Source of the DNA: Fragilaria radians | Lineage: Eukaryota > Bacillariophyta > Fragilariophyceae > Fragilariales > Fragilariaceae | DNA: 20,499 nt | Reading direction: 5' to 3' | Assembly (NCBI GenBank): GCA_900642245.1 | Contig: CAAAJI010000256.1 | Span: 53,320-73,818 of the forward strand | Shown here: in pieces, positions 10,716 through 19,695 of the stretch | How the letters are laid out: the number at the start of each line of letters is the position of its first letter | Numbering within the stretch: the stretch's first letter is position 1 | Position numbers and translations under genes: made by a program | Notes under the pieces: model-generated | Told to the model about the DNA's origin: nothing | The model's database searches: none | What the model saw: only the letters and a program-made list of their open reading frames with translations

Positions 10716-12030
10716 TGTTAAGTTGTTATTTTAGTGACTTTGTATTTTATTTTTTTGTAGATTTCCCTTATGACCTCTGTTCTCAAAAACCTTTTTAGAT
10801 ATTGTATCTTAGGCTTGTTAATGGGTTCTTCTTGGTACAATTGTGTTATGTCTTCTTGTATAAGTGTATGTCAACGCTGCAACCCGTTTGTTGATTGCAA
10901 CTTAAATTTTTGTATTACTTCTGACTTCTGATTGATTGTCTGCCAAATATTGTTATGATTTCTTGGATATTGTTTCCTCAGACGTTTTAGTTGTTTATTT
11001 AGTTGGCGTAGTGATTTCTTCCATTGTAGTATGTCTTTATGCCACCAATTGCTGGGACTTTGTTTAATCTCGTTTTCTGCTTCTAGTTTGATGGTGGTGA
11101 GCTTTTTGTTGATGTTGTCTAATGAAGCAATTTTGTTGGAAGTGACTAGATCTTGAATAACTTGAAACATTTTGTGACTCTCCATCTTCAAATAAACCCT
11201 TTGAATGTAAGTAGTAACTGCTTTGATATTGTTTTTAGTAATTTTTTGAAGATGGTCACTATCGTCTTTTGTGTAATTCATCAAAGTACAAACTGAAATT
11301 GGTCTATGATCTGAATCTTCAATTAAATTATACTCTTCTAACTGGGCCTTGGCTTGACTTGACACCAGGTCCTTGCTTAAAAACATCTTATCAAGGCAGT
11401 GCGGGCCAAGCTTATAGGTTGGTTTATTTGCGTCATCGGAAAGTGATATCATGTTGATCAGTTTGTGTTTCTCCATGATGTCTTGAAGAATGTTATTATA
11501 AGGGCTGTGTTTGTTGAAGTCACCACCTATAATGATTTTGTGTTGTTGTCTAGTAAGATGGGATATTAACTTGTTGAGATCTTGACAAAACCATTGCCTA
11601 ATGGTACCCTTGAAGTTTTTATCTAAGAGCCATCTTGTTTGTTGAGCGGTTACATTGGTGGTTCCTTGGGTCTGTTGATGTTTGGGAGGTTGATACACCA
11701 ATAGTGTTGTAACAATTTGAGAATCTGCAAATGTAAGGGTAACCCCGGTCCATCTCCCTGCTTCATTGTGAAGTTGGATATTTTATCCAGATACCGGTGC
11801 CCCCAGGTTTATAAATTGCTCTTGTTGCAAAGGGAGTATGCAACCAAACATATTGCATATGTTTATATCTCGGATGCAGTGATTTGAAATGTTTCTTCCT
11901 GTCTGGATGTTGCATGTTTGTGTTTAGTTCTTGGAGTAATAAGACATCTACCCCTTGGTTATACATGAATTTGATGATATTTTCCGTTCTCTTTGGGTCA
12001 CTTTTTATCTTGAGACCATTTATGTTGTTG
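10716..12030 (-). pseudogene. LINE ORF2 APE endonuclease and linker (E4)
   Basis: The domain starts with NNINGLKIK (about 12000-12030), the conserved Asn block, with no ATG before it. Next come VLLLQELNTN and YKPGGTGIWI (11763-11966), a frameshift near 11760, then LVYQPP, IIIGGDFNKH, LDKMFLSKD and EDSDHRPISV (10871-11701). These are the metal-binding and catalytic blocks of APE-type LINE nucleases and all are intact. The tail of the domain is strongly basic and probably helical (KKSLRQLNKQLKRLRKQ). TGA at 10871-10873 and a TAA near 10715 interrupt an otherwise continuous frame that runs on into the RT, so the nuclease-RT fusion can be read through two point lesions. Confidence 0.88.
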
Positions 12031-12031
12031 G

Positions 12032-12460
12032 TTACGCTTGAGTTCTGCCAAAGTCAAGGTAGCCTGTACTGTGATGTGTTGTTCTTGTGAAGGTTGAAAT
12101 GATTCTGATAGATTTCCGGATTTGCGAGTGATTTGATAGCACTGGGTTGAGAATTTTGTGACGTTTATTGAAGATTGCTTTAATGGTAACCTCCTTGGCC
12201 AAAAGATGCTTCAAGAGGTCAATATGAACTTGCTTTGGATTATACTCTTCTGTTGATCCGCGGAATGTCATCCTAATAAACATTGAGGTTCGTTTGGGTT
12301 CCTTAGTCTTCGATTTTGGTGGTGTTTGATACGCATCGACACTGTCGTCATCGGACTTGCTTGAAAGCTTCTTGTGGGATTTGGAGTCAACTTTAAATAC
12401 TTTATTAGGATTTTTATCTTCAAGGTGCATTTTCTGCTTCTTGGATGAGGAGAGATACAT
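12032..12460 (-). pseudogene. LINE ORF1 remnant (E4)
   Basis: A 142-codon frame starting MYLSSSKKQKMHLEDKNPNK, close to the ORF1 start of E2 (MLLSSSKTKQKQ). It is Ser/Lys-rich, and the first half of the ORF1 conserved domain follows (FRGSTEEYNP, TIKAIFNKRHKIL). A frameshift near 12130 moves the YQNHFNLH block (compare YKNHFDLH in E5 and YVNHFD in E2) to another frame. The remainder of ORF1, including the EW-x4-W block and the coiled coil, is missing, and the endonuclease begins about 75 bp further on. E4 therefore could not have supplied its own ORF1 protein after this deletion. Confidence 0.75.
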
Positions 12461-12544
12461 GGTGCTGCAAGCAAAGGAAAGATTTTTTTCATGACTTGTT
12501 CTTACTTAAGGTTAACCTTTCTGAATTTTCAATTCAAAATTTAT
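12461..12544 (-). other. E4 5' leader
   Basis: On the minus strand the leader reads AATTCAGAAAGGTTAACC after the E3 tail, and continues to the ORF1 ATG at 12458-12460. The block TCAGAAAGGTTAACC also opens E2 (about 19590-19607), which supports this as the true element start. Confidence 0.6.
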
Positions 12545-12806
12545 GAAACTATGCCTGAATATTTAGCTATTACTATGTTTAATGTGCTATCTATATGTTG
12601 ATAAAGCATGAAGGAAATCGTGGTCTTATCAAGCAGCCTCATGCGGGATTTCAAGAAATCCATGGATCTACAATCTTTTTTTGCAAATTGAGTTTGTATC
12701 TGTTGGAAAGGATTGATGTAGCATAGGGAATTGCAAGGAAAAGTTCTCTGTTGAGATGAAAAACCTTCAGAAACTCTATTGGTGATAAATGGAATGTTTT
12801 CAAGAT
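12545..12806 (-). mobile_element. Short copy E3 with a LINE tail (truncated LINE or SINE-like)
   Basis: About 260 bp lying between the E2 tail and the E4 leader and carrying its own 18-nt tail (12545-12562). Its last 110 nt or so match the family 3' end: a CCCGCATGAGGCT block corresponding to the last conserved codons of ORF2 (CCCGTGTGAGGCT in E1), a GACCAC block shared with E4, ATAGATAGCAC and AAACATAG. The first 150 nt or so have no long open frame and I could not place them in any other copy. It may be a 5'-truncated or internally deleted LINE, or a non-autonomous element that borrowed the tail. I see no clear pol III A or B box. Confidence 0.72.
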
Positions 12807-12824
12807 GAAACTATGCCTGAATAA
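12807..12824 (-). repeat. 18-nt LINE tail, E2 copy
   Basis: Plus strand gaaactatgcctgaataa. The 3' UTR next to it (12825-12852) carries ATAGATAACACG and AAAATATAGGTAT, aligned with the E3 and E4 tails. Confidence 0.88.
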
Positions 12825-12852
12825 CTTGCGATACCTATATTTTACGTGTTAT

Positions 12853-13848
12853 CTATTCTAAAGGACCTTTGATTGGCGCTTTGTAAGCCTCACACGGGAC
12901 GATTTCTGTTCACTCTGTTCTGTGTTGTGTTTTCAATTTTATGTTGTCATCTGGGTGTTGTTGTAATATTTTTAGTTGGATCTCCATTTTCATTGCTAGA
13001 TAATGCATTTGTAACCAATTTTATATTTGCGTTGTTGATTTTGTTTATGCTCTTCAATTGTGTTCATGAGGAATTGTTTGTTATTTGCTGACATGAATTG
13101 TTTATTGTCATATAAGTAATCCAGGTCCGTGGTTATGTAACTAATGTTTGTTCTTTGTATTGATTCCTTGTGAGTGATTTTCTCGTTTCAATAGTCCCAT
13201 GTTTTTTCCATTGTGTTATTATTGCCAACATTAGATTTCCAATATGATTTACATTCTTATCCGGAAATTGGAACGTTGTCGAGATCTTTTTCTGATAATT
13301 ATATGTTATTTTTCCTTGTATGATCCTCCTCCATCCAATCATTGTTTGATCTAAAGGTACCATATCGTTCAGTGGAGGATTTTCTTGCACTACTTTGTGA
13401 ACAAATTTTTTGAAAATGCCTGCTTGGGTCTTTTTTATTCCGCTGCGTTTCCTCATGTCGTCGATCAATGCTGCATAGTTGTTTGGGTTCAATTGACAAT
13501 TCAGAACTTTCCACATAATGGGCAGTGTGCATTGTCAGCAATGCCCTGTTTCATCTGTCTTTCCATCGTTGGCAATAGCGAGTGTATCATTTTAAGAAGT
13601 GACATTGATTGAGTTATTTTGGACAAGATGTACTTGTATATGTCCCAGTTTATTATTGAGTGACCATTCTTTCCGTATTTAGCTTCTTGATAGTGGTGAA
13701 ATCTTTGTCGTGAGCAGTGGTCTTTGATGTCGTTTAGTTTGAAAATTCGTTTTTTATTGATTCGAATACAGCTATTGTTTGGGGTTCCTTTTTTTGTTGA
13801 CGCTGAGCTTATGGCTTGATTTGCCATGGAATTGACTAGAATGTTAAG
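12853..13848 (-). pseudogene. LINE ORF2 end of RNase H and C-terminal domain (E2)
   Basis: The frame at 13501-13827 has MANQAISSASTKKGTPN, KRIFKLNDIKDHC, SIINWDIYKY, LLKMIHSLLPT and the first half of the zinc motif (CPLCG). A shift to 13133-13516 gives KVLNCQLNPNNYAAL, MIGWRRIIQGK and MLAIITQWKK. Compared with E1 (CPLC, 8 residues, HVLYC), the bases coding for the intervening residues and the His are missing, so the zinc site is destroyed. Downstream (12853-13132) the frame is broken, but the conserved end VPCEAYKAP is readable up to a TAG at 12853-12855. RNase H's last Asp is Asn (13831-13833; VNSMANQ where E5 has ADKMANQ). Confidence 0.8.
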
Positions 13849-15369
13849 TCAGACCTCTATCCTTTTTTTGTTTTCTTGTGTTGGTTCCTGATGGCCTTTT
13901 ACATGATGGAAACTTCCTCCAATTATAGCCTTTTCTTTGATGATGGAAATGATATCAGAGTCGTTCCATTTGCTTGGTATTTCATCTACCTTCTGTGATG
14001 ACTTAAGCTGATTGATTAAAGCTTCATTATTGCAAAAAAGAATCCATTCTTTGACTTGATCTTGAAAAGGGTGAAGAAATTTGATAACATCTAAAATGCC
14101 GTACGCTTTGGTACAATACGAGGATATTTCGAGTTCTTTGATTTTTGAGGCGTGAATGGTGATAGTTCTACCTTTCTGGTCGGTAATAATCCATGCAAAT
14201 GCTGATTCAGGTGGGTGAACTGATGCATCTGTTGCTATGATTAATTTCCTTGGTAACATTCCTTGAAAATTTGTGTGTTTTGGATGACTTTCTTCCTGAG
14301 ATTCAGACAAGTCTGCTTTTAATGTTACTCCTGTGAGTGTGTAAATTGCTGGGACTGCTTGGATTGATAATTTGTGAGACTGGTTTGTAATGTCTGCTCC
14401 TGTCTTTGCATTGGTATATACGTTGTTTTGGAATTTAAATGTGTTACCTTGATCGTAATAATGCTTATAGGTACCACGGAGTTTGTAGCATTTTTTGTTC
14501 CATTGTCCTAACCATGTTTTCAATCTCCTCAAGTTTGTGTATGTTATTGAGTCCAACATTTGGCGCCAATAAGTCCATGCGGATTTATTTGGTTTTGGAT
14601 ATTCGGTTTTTGCCCATCTTGTTTTCATTGGCGTGGCGTCTTTCCATGCATAGTACTCTATGTGGATGTGGGTGCCCATTGGATTAGTAATATCTGAGAG
14701 TGTTAAAACTTGCAAGAAGAGCCTACATTGGTTGATTAATCGAAGGGATTTTGTTGGGAGTTTCTGTTCTTGAACAATGTCCATCAAGTATCTATCCTTT
14801 TCTTGATACATTTCAGGCCATTGCAATTTGATGTGAATTGTAATTTGGAATTTCTGAAGAAATGTGAAAATGTCAGTAAGCCATTTGGAGTTTGAATACT
14901 CCACATTTATTGTTTGATCAAGACTTGAGAATGGGCATTTTTCAATTCCCATTTCATATCTCCACCATAAGTATGTAATGCGGAAGAGTTTACCTGATTG
15001 CTGTTTAGATGTGTGCAATTTGATCACCTGAATTGCCTTTAACGCTCCCTGATGTGCATAAACGTCTAACAATTGTAATCCTCCCAATTTCCTAGGTCCT
15101 AAAGCAATTCCCAGTGGTGTGGACCCATGAAACTCTTTTTTCCTAAGTGTAGGTTGTATCATTTTTTCCATTAGTTTTTTGTTTGCAATAATGTAACTGT
15201 GGACAGTGCTGCTGTGTACATTATCCGCGGGATGAAAGTGGATGTATAATAGGTGTTGAATTCCGCATATGTGAGCTCTGTTCTCTTCATAATGGATACA
15301 TTCTTTTCTATTTTTTTGGTGAATAATTGGTGTTGATGAATTTTTTGTTTTGCTGTGGATTGGTGACAC
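13849..15369 (-). pseudogene. LINE ORF2 RT thumb, connection and RNase H (E2)
   Basis: A 506-codon open frame, the longest in the window. Its first 55 or so residues are out of register with E5; the register becomes correct near 15195 (KEFHGSTPLGIALGPRKLGGLQL, RT thumb). The connection follows (ITYLWWRYEMGIEKCPFSS, PKPNKSAWTYWRQML), then RNase H: ATDASVHPPESAFAW (first Asp kept, 14227-14229), SYCTKAYG, where the catalytic Glu is Lys (14107-14109), FCNNEAL, where the second Asp is Asn (14029-14031), and HHVKGHQ. TGA at 13849-13851 sits where E5 has Arg. Three of the four catalytic acidic residues of RNase H are altered when the Asn at 13831-13833 is included, so the long open frame does not mean function. 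Confidence 0.9.
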
Positions 15370-15370
15370 C

Positions 15371-16828
15371 CTAATGTTCTGTGTTTATCTTGTGGTGATA
15401 TCCCTTGATGGTGATTGTTTCATGTGTGGTGTGAAGAGTTATGTTATCAGGTTCTCCTTGATTGATTTGCGGGTGACCTGTGGTGGTATAACTCCATGTG
15501 TTTACGTAATAAGTACATTTGGTGTTAGACAGTTTTCCTCCCAATACGTGTAGCACTTTTTCCCATGTGCTTGCGATATGAGATAATGATGAGTGTAATT
15601 CTGTGTCTTGTTTGGAGTTGCTACTGGAGTAATGGGAGTTTGTATTGTCAACGTATGCTGTCATATGCAGTGTGACCTCTTGGGTTTGGCTTGGATCTCT
15701 ATATTGTGCTCCCTTGGTCATTTCTTCGTGTATTTTTATTAACTTGCTTGATAGCATGGTCCAGATATAAGGGGAGTTACCGCTACCTTGTCCTGTGCCA
15801 TAGAAGGGATATATATTATCATTACCATAATGGGATTTGGAGATTGTGGTTCCTATTTTTATGATAAATTTCATCTGTGTGGTTGATTGGTGAAAGATTC
15901 TTAAAGTTTTCTTTGGAACTCCATATCTTTGACTCACTGTGACTGCCAAGGTTGGAATTATTTGATCATAGCACGCTTGTGCATTGTAGTTTATTTGTGC
16001 GTAAGTCTTATGTGTCATTTGTGTTAATTCTTGTTGTAACGTTTCTAACAGGACTGGGTCGTGAGCTGTTCTGTTTTTTCGGCTTCCAAATTGAGATGGG
16101 TGAATTATGTTGTCTTTTTCCGCTTGTTGCGCCGCCTTTCCCCATTGTATCTTCAGAATAGCATTATAATCCGCTTCATATAGATGGGTGTTTTGAATTC
16201 TGTTGAGAAGTTGATTACTTTTGTCTTTAAAAAGCACTATGGAATGTGCTATTTTCCATTGTTGGAGTGCTATCTCTTTGGTAAGCAATGAATTAAGAAA
16301 TGTCAGATGTGACTCCGCTATTTGTTGTTGTTTAAGATCCATCTGTTCTTTCTTGTTCCCAGATTCTACGAAGTACCATTTGTGCGGTTTGTACATTGCT
16401 TTATAATGCCCCAGATGAAAGCCGGACGGTGACGTTGATGTATTTTCGGTCCATTTTAATATTTTCTTCTTCCAATCTTCTTCAGTGATTGTCTCGTCTA
16501 ATTCTTTTGTTTGTACTTTGAACAAGTTGTGAATTAATTTGTCAATGATCAACTTGATTCTTGGATCTTTGGTGGAATTCTGAATTGTTTGAAGGTATTC
16601 CTCTGTGTTGTCGTAATGGGCCAACGGAGTGTCTTTGGCTTGGGCATAATGAGTCATATTATATCTACTCACTCTTCCAGCTATATTCTCAATGTTGGTA
16701 ATCTTGTTGGTTGTGCCGTCTGGTTGTTGTATTTGAAGAACCGTTGGTGCTTGAAACGAGTCTTTTGTCTGATATTTAATCTTCCGGAATGTAAGTTTTT
16801 TCCTTTCTAGATACAACATTTGCTTCAA
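15371..16828 (-). pseudogene. LINE ORF2 reverse transcriptase domain (E2), active site lost
   Basis: A 485-codon open frame covering nearly the whole palm and fingers. The blocks in order are MTHYAQAKDTPLAHYD (near residue 60), TSTSPSGFHLGHYK (about 130-142), HSIVLFKDK, YEADYNAILKIQWGKAAQQAEK, PSQFGSRK, motif A INYNAQACYDQIIP (about 280-290), YGTGQGSGNSPYIW (about 340), motif C AYVDNTNSHY (Asn at about 395) and LGGKLSNTKC. The first catalytic Asp of motif A is Asn (15983-15985) and the second Asp of motif C is Asn (15644-15646); both codons are preceded by C. The TAG stop (15371-15373) follows a frameshift near 15410. The frame is open, but the enzyme is predicted dead. Confidence 0.94.
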
Positions 16829-18035
16829 GTGTGTTATTAACTTTTTGTTCTTTTTTTGTCTATTTCAAGTTCTTCAATCTTAAATTGCATTTCTGCTTGT
16901 CTTATCTTATATCCTTGGTTTTGTTGGAGTTTAAATTGTCAAATGATGTACTTTTTTTGTATTGCTGTTTTAATCTGCGTTGTTGAATGATGTGGGTCCT
17001 TCAGGATACTTTTAATTTGTTGATTCACTACTTTGAGTTCTTGTTTTAATTTTGGAAGTTGTGTATTCCATCCGGTGTCTGGGTACGTTCTGAGTCTTGT
17101 TTCGGCTTCTAAGCTTATTTGAATTATTCTTGAATCAATGATATTTGCTTTGTCATCATTGCCTGAATTCTTTCAAATAGCCTTTCTGAGCGCATTCGAT
17201 TGTATTCGTATTGCAAATATTTAGTGACGGTTGTCATATTGGATGAAATGAGTTTACGTTCTGTTGAGTTGGACTGATTGTCTGACTGATTTTGTATTTT
17301 GTAATGGACTAGCAACAGTTGATGATCTGTGGTCACCAAAGTCTGGTATCCCATCAATTTTGCTGTTACTATTTGGTGATATAGATCCACGGTGCATAGC
17401 ATTTTGTCCAATATGTGATGGCTATGCTTATAGGTGTCTTGATGATGGAGGTTATATTTCTCTAAGGCATTTTGAAGATAATATTTCTGAGTTTTGCCCC
17501 TGCCCATCAACCGAGCGGATCTTGAATTTTGTCGCAAATGTGTCTTGATAATAAAGGGTTTATCCATATGGCTGTTCCTCCCGGTTTGTATTCCGTTTCC
17601 GTAATGTAGTGCATCTGTGAAGTGATATACTTGACTCCTAAATGTCGACGCATAACTTCTTTTACTTTTTCTTTTGCCAATGGATGTTCGATATTGGTAT
17701 TTAATTCTTGAGTAAGTAAGACATCAATTTCTTCTTTTTCCATCCATGTAAGCATTTGATGAAGCTTGTCTGCTTGTCTTCGAAATTGGAGTCCATTGAT
17801 ATTGAGTGTAACTATATTTAATAAATGTGTCTTAGCATTCTTTTTGAACCTTGGTCCTTGTTGGTTATCTTGCTGCTTAATTATATGTTGGTGAGGTGTT
17901 TTTGATGTTTGATTGTTGTTTGGATTACACTTTTTTGGAGATGTGCTGGCTAACAATAGCTGAGTCTGGGTATATGCTGTGTCATCTGATTGCTCAGGGG
18001 ATGTTTCTGTATGATTGTTTAGACTTCTATGATTA
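16829..18035 (-). pseudogene. LINE ORF2 N-terminus and APE endonuclease (E2), internally deleted
   Basis: The right part (17507-17956) has an Asn/Gln/Lys-rich start, VTLNINGLQFRRQADKLHQML, VLLTQELNTN, YKPGGTAIWI and QDPLG. It ends at TGA (17507-17509), where E5 reads CGA (Arg). Just after WAGA about 320 bp are missing relative to E5, removing the YQPP and GDFN blocks. Homology resumes in another frame at LQNALEKYN, followed by HILDKMLC and TTDHQLLLVHY (17124-17567). A frameshift near 17160 leads into the helical linker (17124 down to 16829), which has no long frame but is readable piecewise (PDTGWNTQLPKLKQELK, YKIRQAEMQF). Without the GDFN motif no nuclease activity is expected. Confidence 0.87.
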
Positions 18036-18045
18036 AGGCCTCCGC
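18030..18045 (-). promoter_or_regulatory. Conserved ORF1/ORF2 junction, E2 copy
   Basis: Minus-strand AGCGGAGGCCTTAATCATAG. ORF1 ends AAG CGG AGG CCT TAA. ORF2 is open in the +1 frame across it (GGA GGC CTT AAT CAT) and has no ATG until well inside the endonuclease. The GGAGGCCTTAAT core is identical in E5 (5010-5025). Confidence 0.45.
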
Positions 18046-19553
18046 TTTATTGATGATCCACCGCCCTTTGCATTATCTTCCTTTTTTGAATCATTGTGAG
18101 CTTGGTGAGTGGTTAGTTCGCTTACTATCTGAATGAGTTTATGGATTTTTGATTCCGTTTTGTCTTTCATTTCTTGAATCATCTTCAATAATTCTTCAAT
18201 CCTTTGGCCTTGTGTGTCAATAATTTCCTGTTGTTTGGAAATGTTCTCTTCTGTCTGAGACATTGTGATATCCAAAGTTGTTTTTTCTTGAGTATCTGGA
18301 TGGGATTTTTGCTCTTGGAATAGTGCAAAGTCTTGAATATCCAAGGACAAAAGTGAGTTGATACTGAGACTGAGATCTGATGCTGAGTCATCTGACAGTT
18401 CATTGTGATGAGTGGTCACTAATGTTGGCAGTTGTCCACAAGAACGAAGGTTGCTCGGGTCTACATTGCTCATCCAGCTTGGAAAATCCCTCCTGACTTG
18501 ACGCCTTACTTCAATGACATCGTCTTCGTATGTGATCAATCTCATAGACTTCTTTTTGATTAGGGGATGTAGTGTGAGAATTTTTCTACCTGCTTTGCAT
18601 CAATTCCATCACAAAAAACGCTTCTTCTGACACATTATTGATCACCACTGTCCTGAGATTGTTTTGGTGTTGGGCTACTAGCGCTACTGCAAGTTTGTAT
18701 GCCTTCGGGTTGACTGCTTTCATACAAAAAGAAATGTATGTATCTGGTTGATTGGATGTCTTGAACATTATTTTCTCTGCACTTTTAACAAATTTGCTCT
18801 TCACTTTGATTGCGTATACTAGTACACAAATTGGCATGTTGTTGATGATAGAGCTGATCATAGTTTGTTGAAGTCTAAATTGCGGCATAGAGGGTTCCTG
18901 TTTTGTCCTGTTATTGATATATTCTGTTGCTAAATGCTTTGGATGGTGTGCTGGTGAGAATTTGGGGAGAAATCCTATGGTGCTGACGTCCCATACATCT
19001 TGAACCCATTCATGTATATTGATAAACGCGTTTCCTGCCGTAAGAATCTCCATTATTCCTGGTAGACTTTTGATAGTAGATAACGACATTGTAGTTTGGA
19101 TTGGTTGGATAACTGTTATCTGATCATTTGCTTTCTTGTAACCTCTTACTGCTTGCTTGGGGTCAAAGTGATTTACATATACTTCTTGGATTTGAAGGGC
19201 CATGATTGCTGGTGTCTTCAATGTTTCAAAGCGTTTATTTAGGAGCACAATCGTATGGGTCGTATTGTATGTTAAGTTCTGCAAAAGTTGTACATGAAGG
19301 AGATGGGTTGGTTGATTCTCTGGTGCTGGGTAACGAATCTTGAGAAGAAGCTGCTTAGTTGAAGCTTTTACTTTGCAACGTGGTGGCGTCTTAACAGTAG
19401 CGTCATCATCGTCATTTTCAGAGGGGAAGAGCTAGAGGATGAGAGAACTGCTTTGATCCTAGTTGTCTGAGCTTTAGAGGACTTCAGTACCTTCCTAGGA
19501 GTAGGATCGTTGGCGTGCTGCTTCTGCTTGGTCTTGGAAGAAGAGAGCAACAT
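18033..19553 (-). pseudogene. LINE ORF1 (E2), frameshifted
   Basis: It starts at ATG 19551-19553 (MLLSSSKTKQKQHANDPTPRK), Ser/Lys-rich. A frameshift near 19430, just after a serine run, moves to the frame that covers 18586-19284. That frame has VYVNHFDPKQAV, HEWVQDVWDVSTIGFLPKFSP, VLVYAIKVKSKFV and MKAVNPKAYKLAVALVAQHQNN. A second shift near 18590 leads to 18033-18545: an acidic Ser-rich segment (NELSDDSASDLSLSINSLLSLDIQDFA), then a coiled coil (about residues 85-135 of that frame) and a Gly/Lys/Arg end GGGSSIKRRP. The role is presumably RNA binding and RNP assembly. I see no zinc knuckle or named fold. The NPKAY block resembles what I recall of LINE-linked proteins in diatoms, but this is unverified. 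Confidence 0.78.
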
Positions 19554-19607
19554 GGTGGATGAGTTTCGAATTTTTCTACGTTAGGGTTAACCTTTCTGAA
19601 ATTTTGT

Positions 19608-19695
19608 TCAGGAGGAGACTTAGAATGCTTCCTAGAGTGCAACATGGTGAAAACAAACAGCGAGGTAAGAGGTAAATTTTTCTTCAAAAGGGTTA
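19608..19695 (-). mobile_element. Orphan 5'-end fragment of another LINE copy
   Basis: On the minus strand this reads TAACCCTTTTGAAG, a leader, and an ATG (19643-19645) opening MLHSRKHSKSPPEQ. It matches the E5 leader and ORF1 start (TTTAACCCTTTTGTAG, MLHSKKHTKTPPEK). It stops where the E2 leader begins (AAATTTCAGAAAGG) and starts directly on the E1 tail, so it is the start of an element interrupted or replaced by E2. Confidence 0.72.

Larger units (their letters stand above)
7041..12544 (-). mobile_element. LINE copy E4, internally deleted
   Basis: A second-lineage LINE of about 5.5 kb. It has a leader (12461-12544), truncated ORF1 (about 12032-12460), endonuclease (10871-12030), RT (8971-10715), RNase H (7858-8910), C-terminal domain (7086-7857) and the family tail at 7041-7058. 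Protein identity to E2 and E5 is clearly lower than that between E2 and E5, but order and motifs are the same, and its C-terminal domain matches E1. Relative to E2 it lacks well over 1 kb of ORF1 plus the ORF2 N-terminus, and roughly 90 residues of the RT-RNase H connection. It sits between the tail of E3 on its 5' side and the leader of E5 on its 3' side. Confidence 0.93.
12807..19607 (-). mobile_element. LINE copy E2, nearly full length, degenerate
   Basis: About 6.8 kb, with leader and ORF1 (18033-19553), endonuclease and linker (16829-18035, with a deletion), RT (15371-16828), RT thumb, connection and RNase H (13849-15369), C-terminal domain (12853-13848) and tail (12807-12824). From the endonuclease onward it is the close relative of E5. 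Its leader and ORF1 start instead resemble E4 (TCAGAAAGGTTAACC, MLLSSSK). On its 5' side it interrupts another element about 85 bp from that element's start. It carries many lesions, including Asn at the first Asp of RT motif A and at the second Asp of motif C. Confidence 0.94.

Noticed and set aside
12873..13091. Plus-strand open frames with hydrophobic, Phe/Leu/Cys-rich products, here and elsewhere (for example 5275-5472 and 14439-14687)
   Set aside because: They are antisense to the LINE coding sequence; the T-rich plus strand makes such products by chance, and none is conserved between copies.
15195..15410. Frame changes explained as introns
   Set aside because: The shifts are small, fall at different places in each copy, and no paired GT-AG boundaries remove them; sister copies read straight through.
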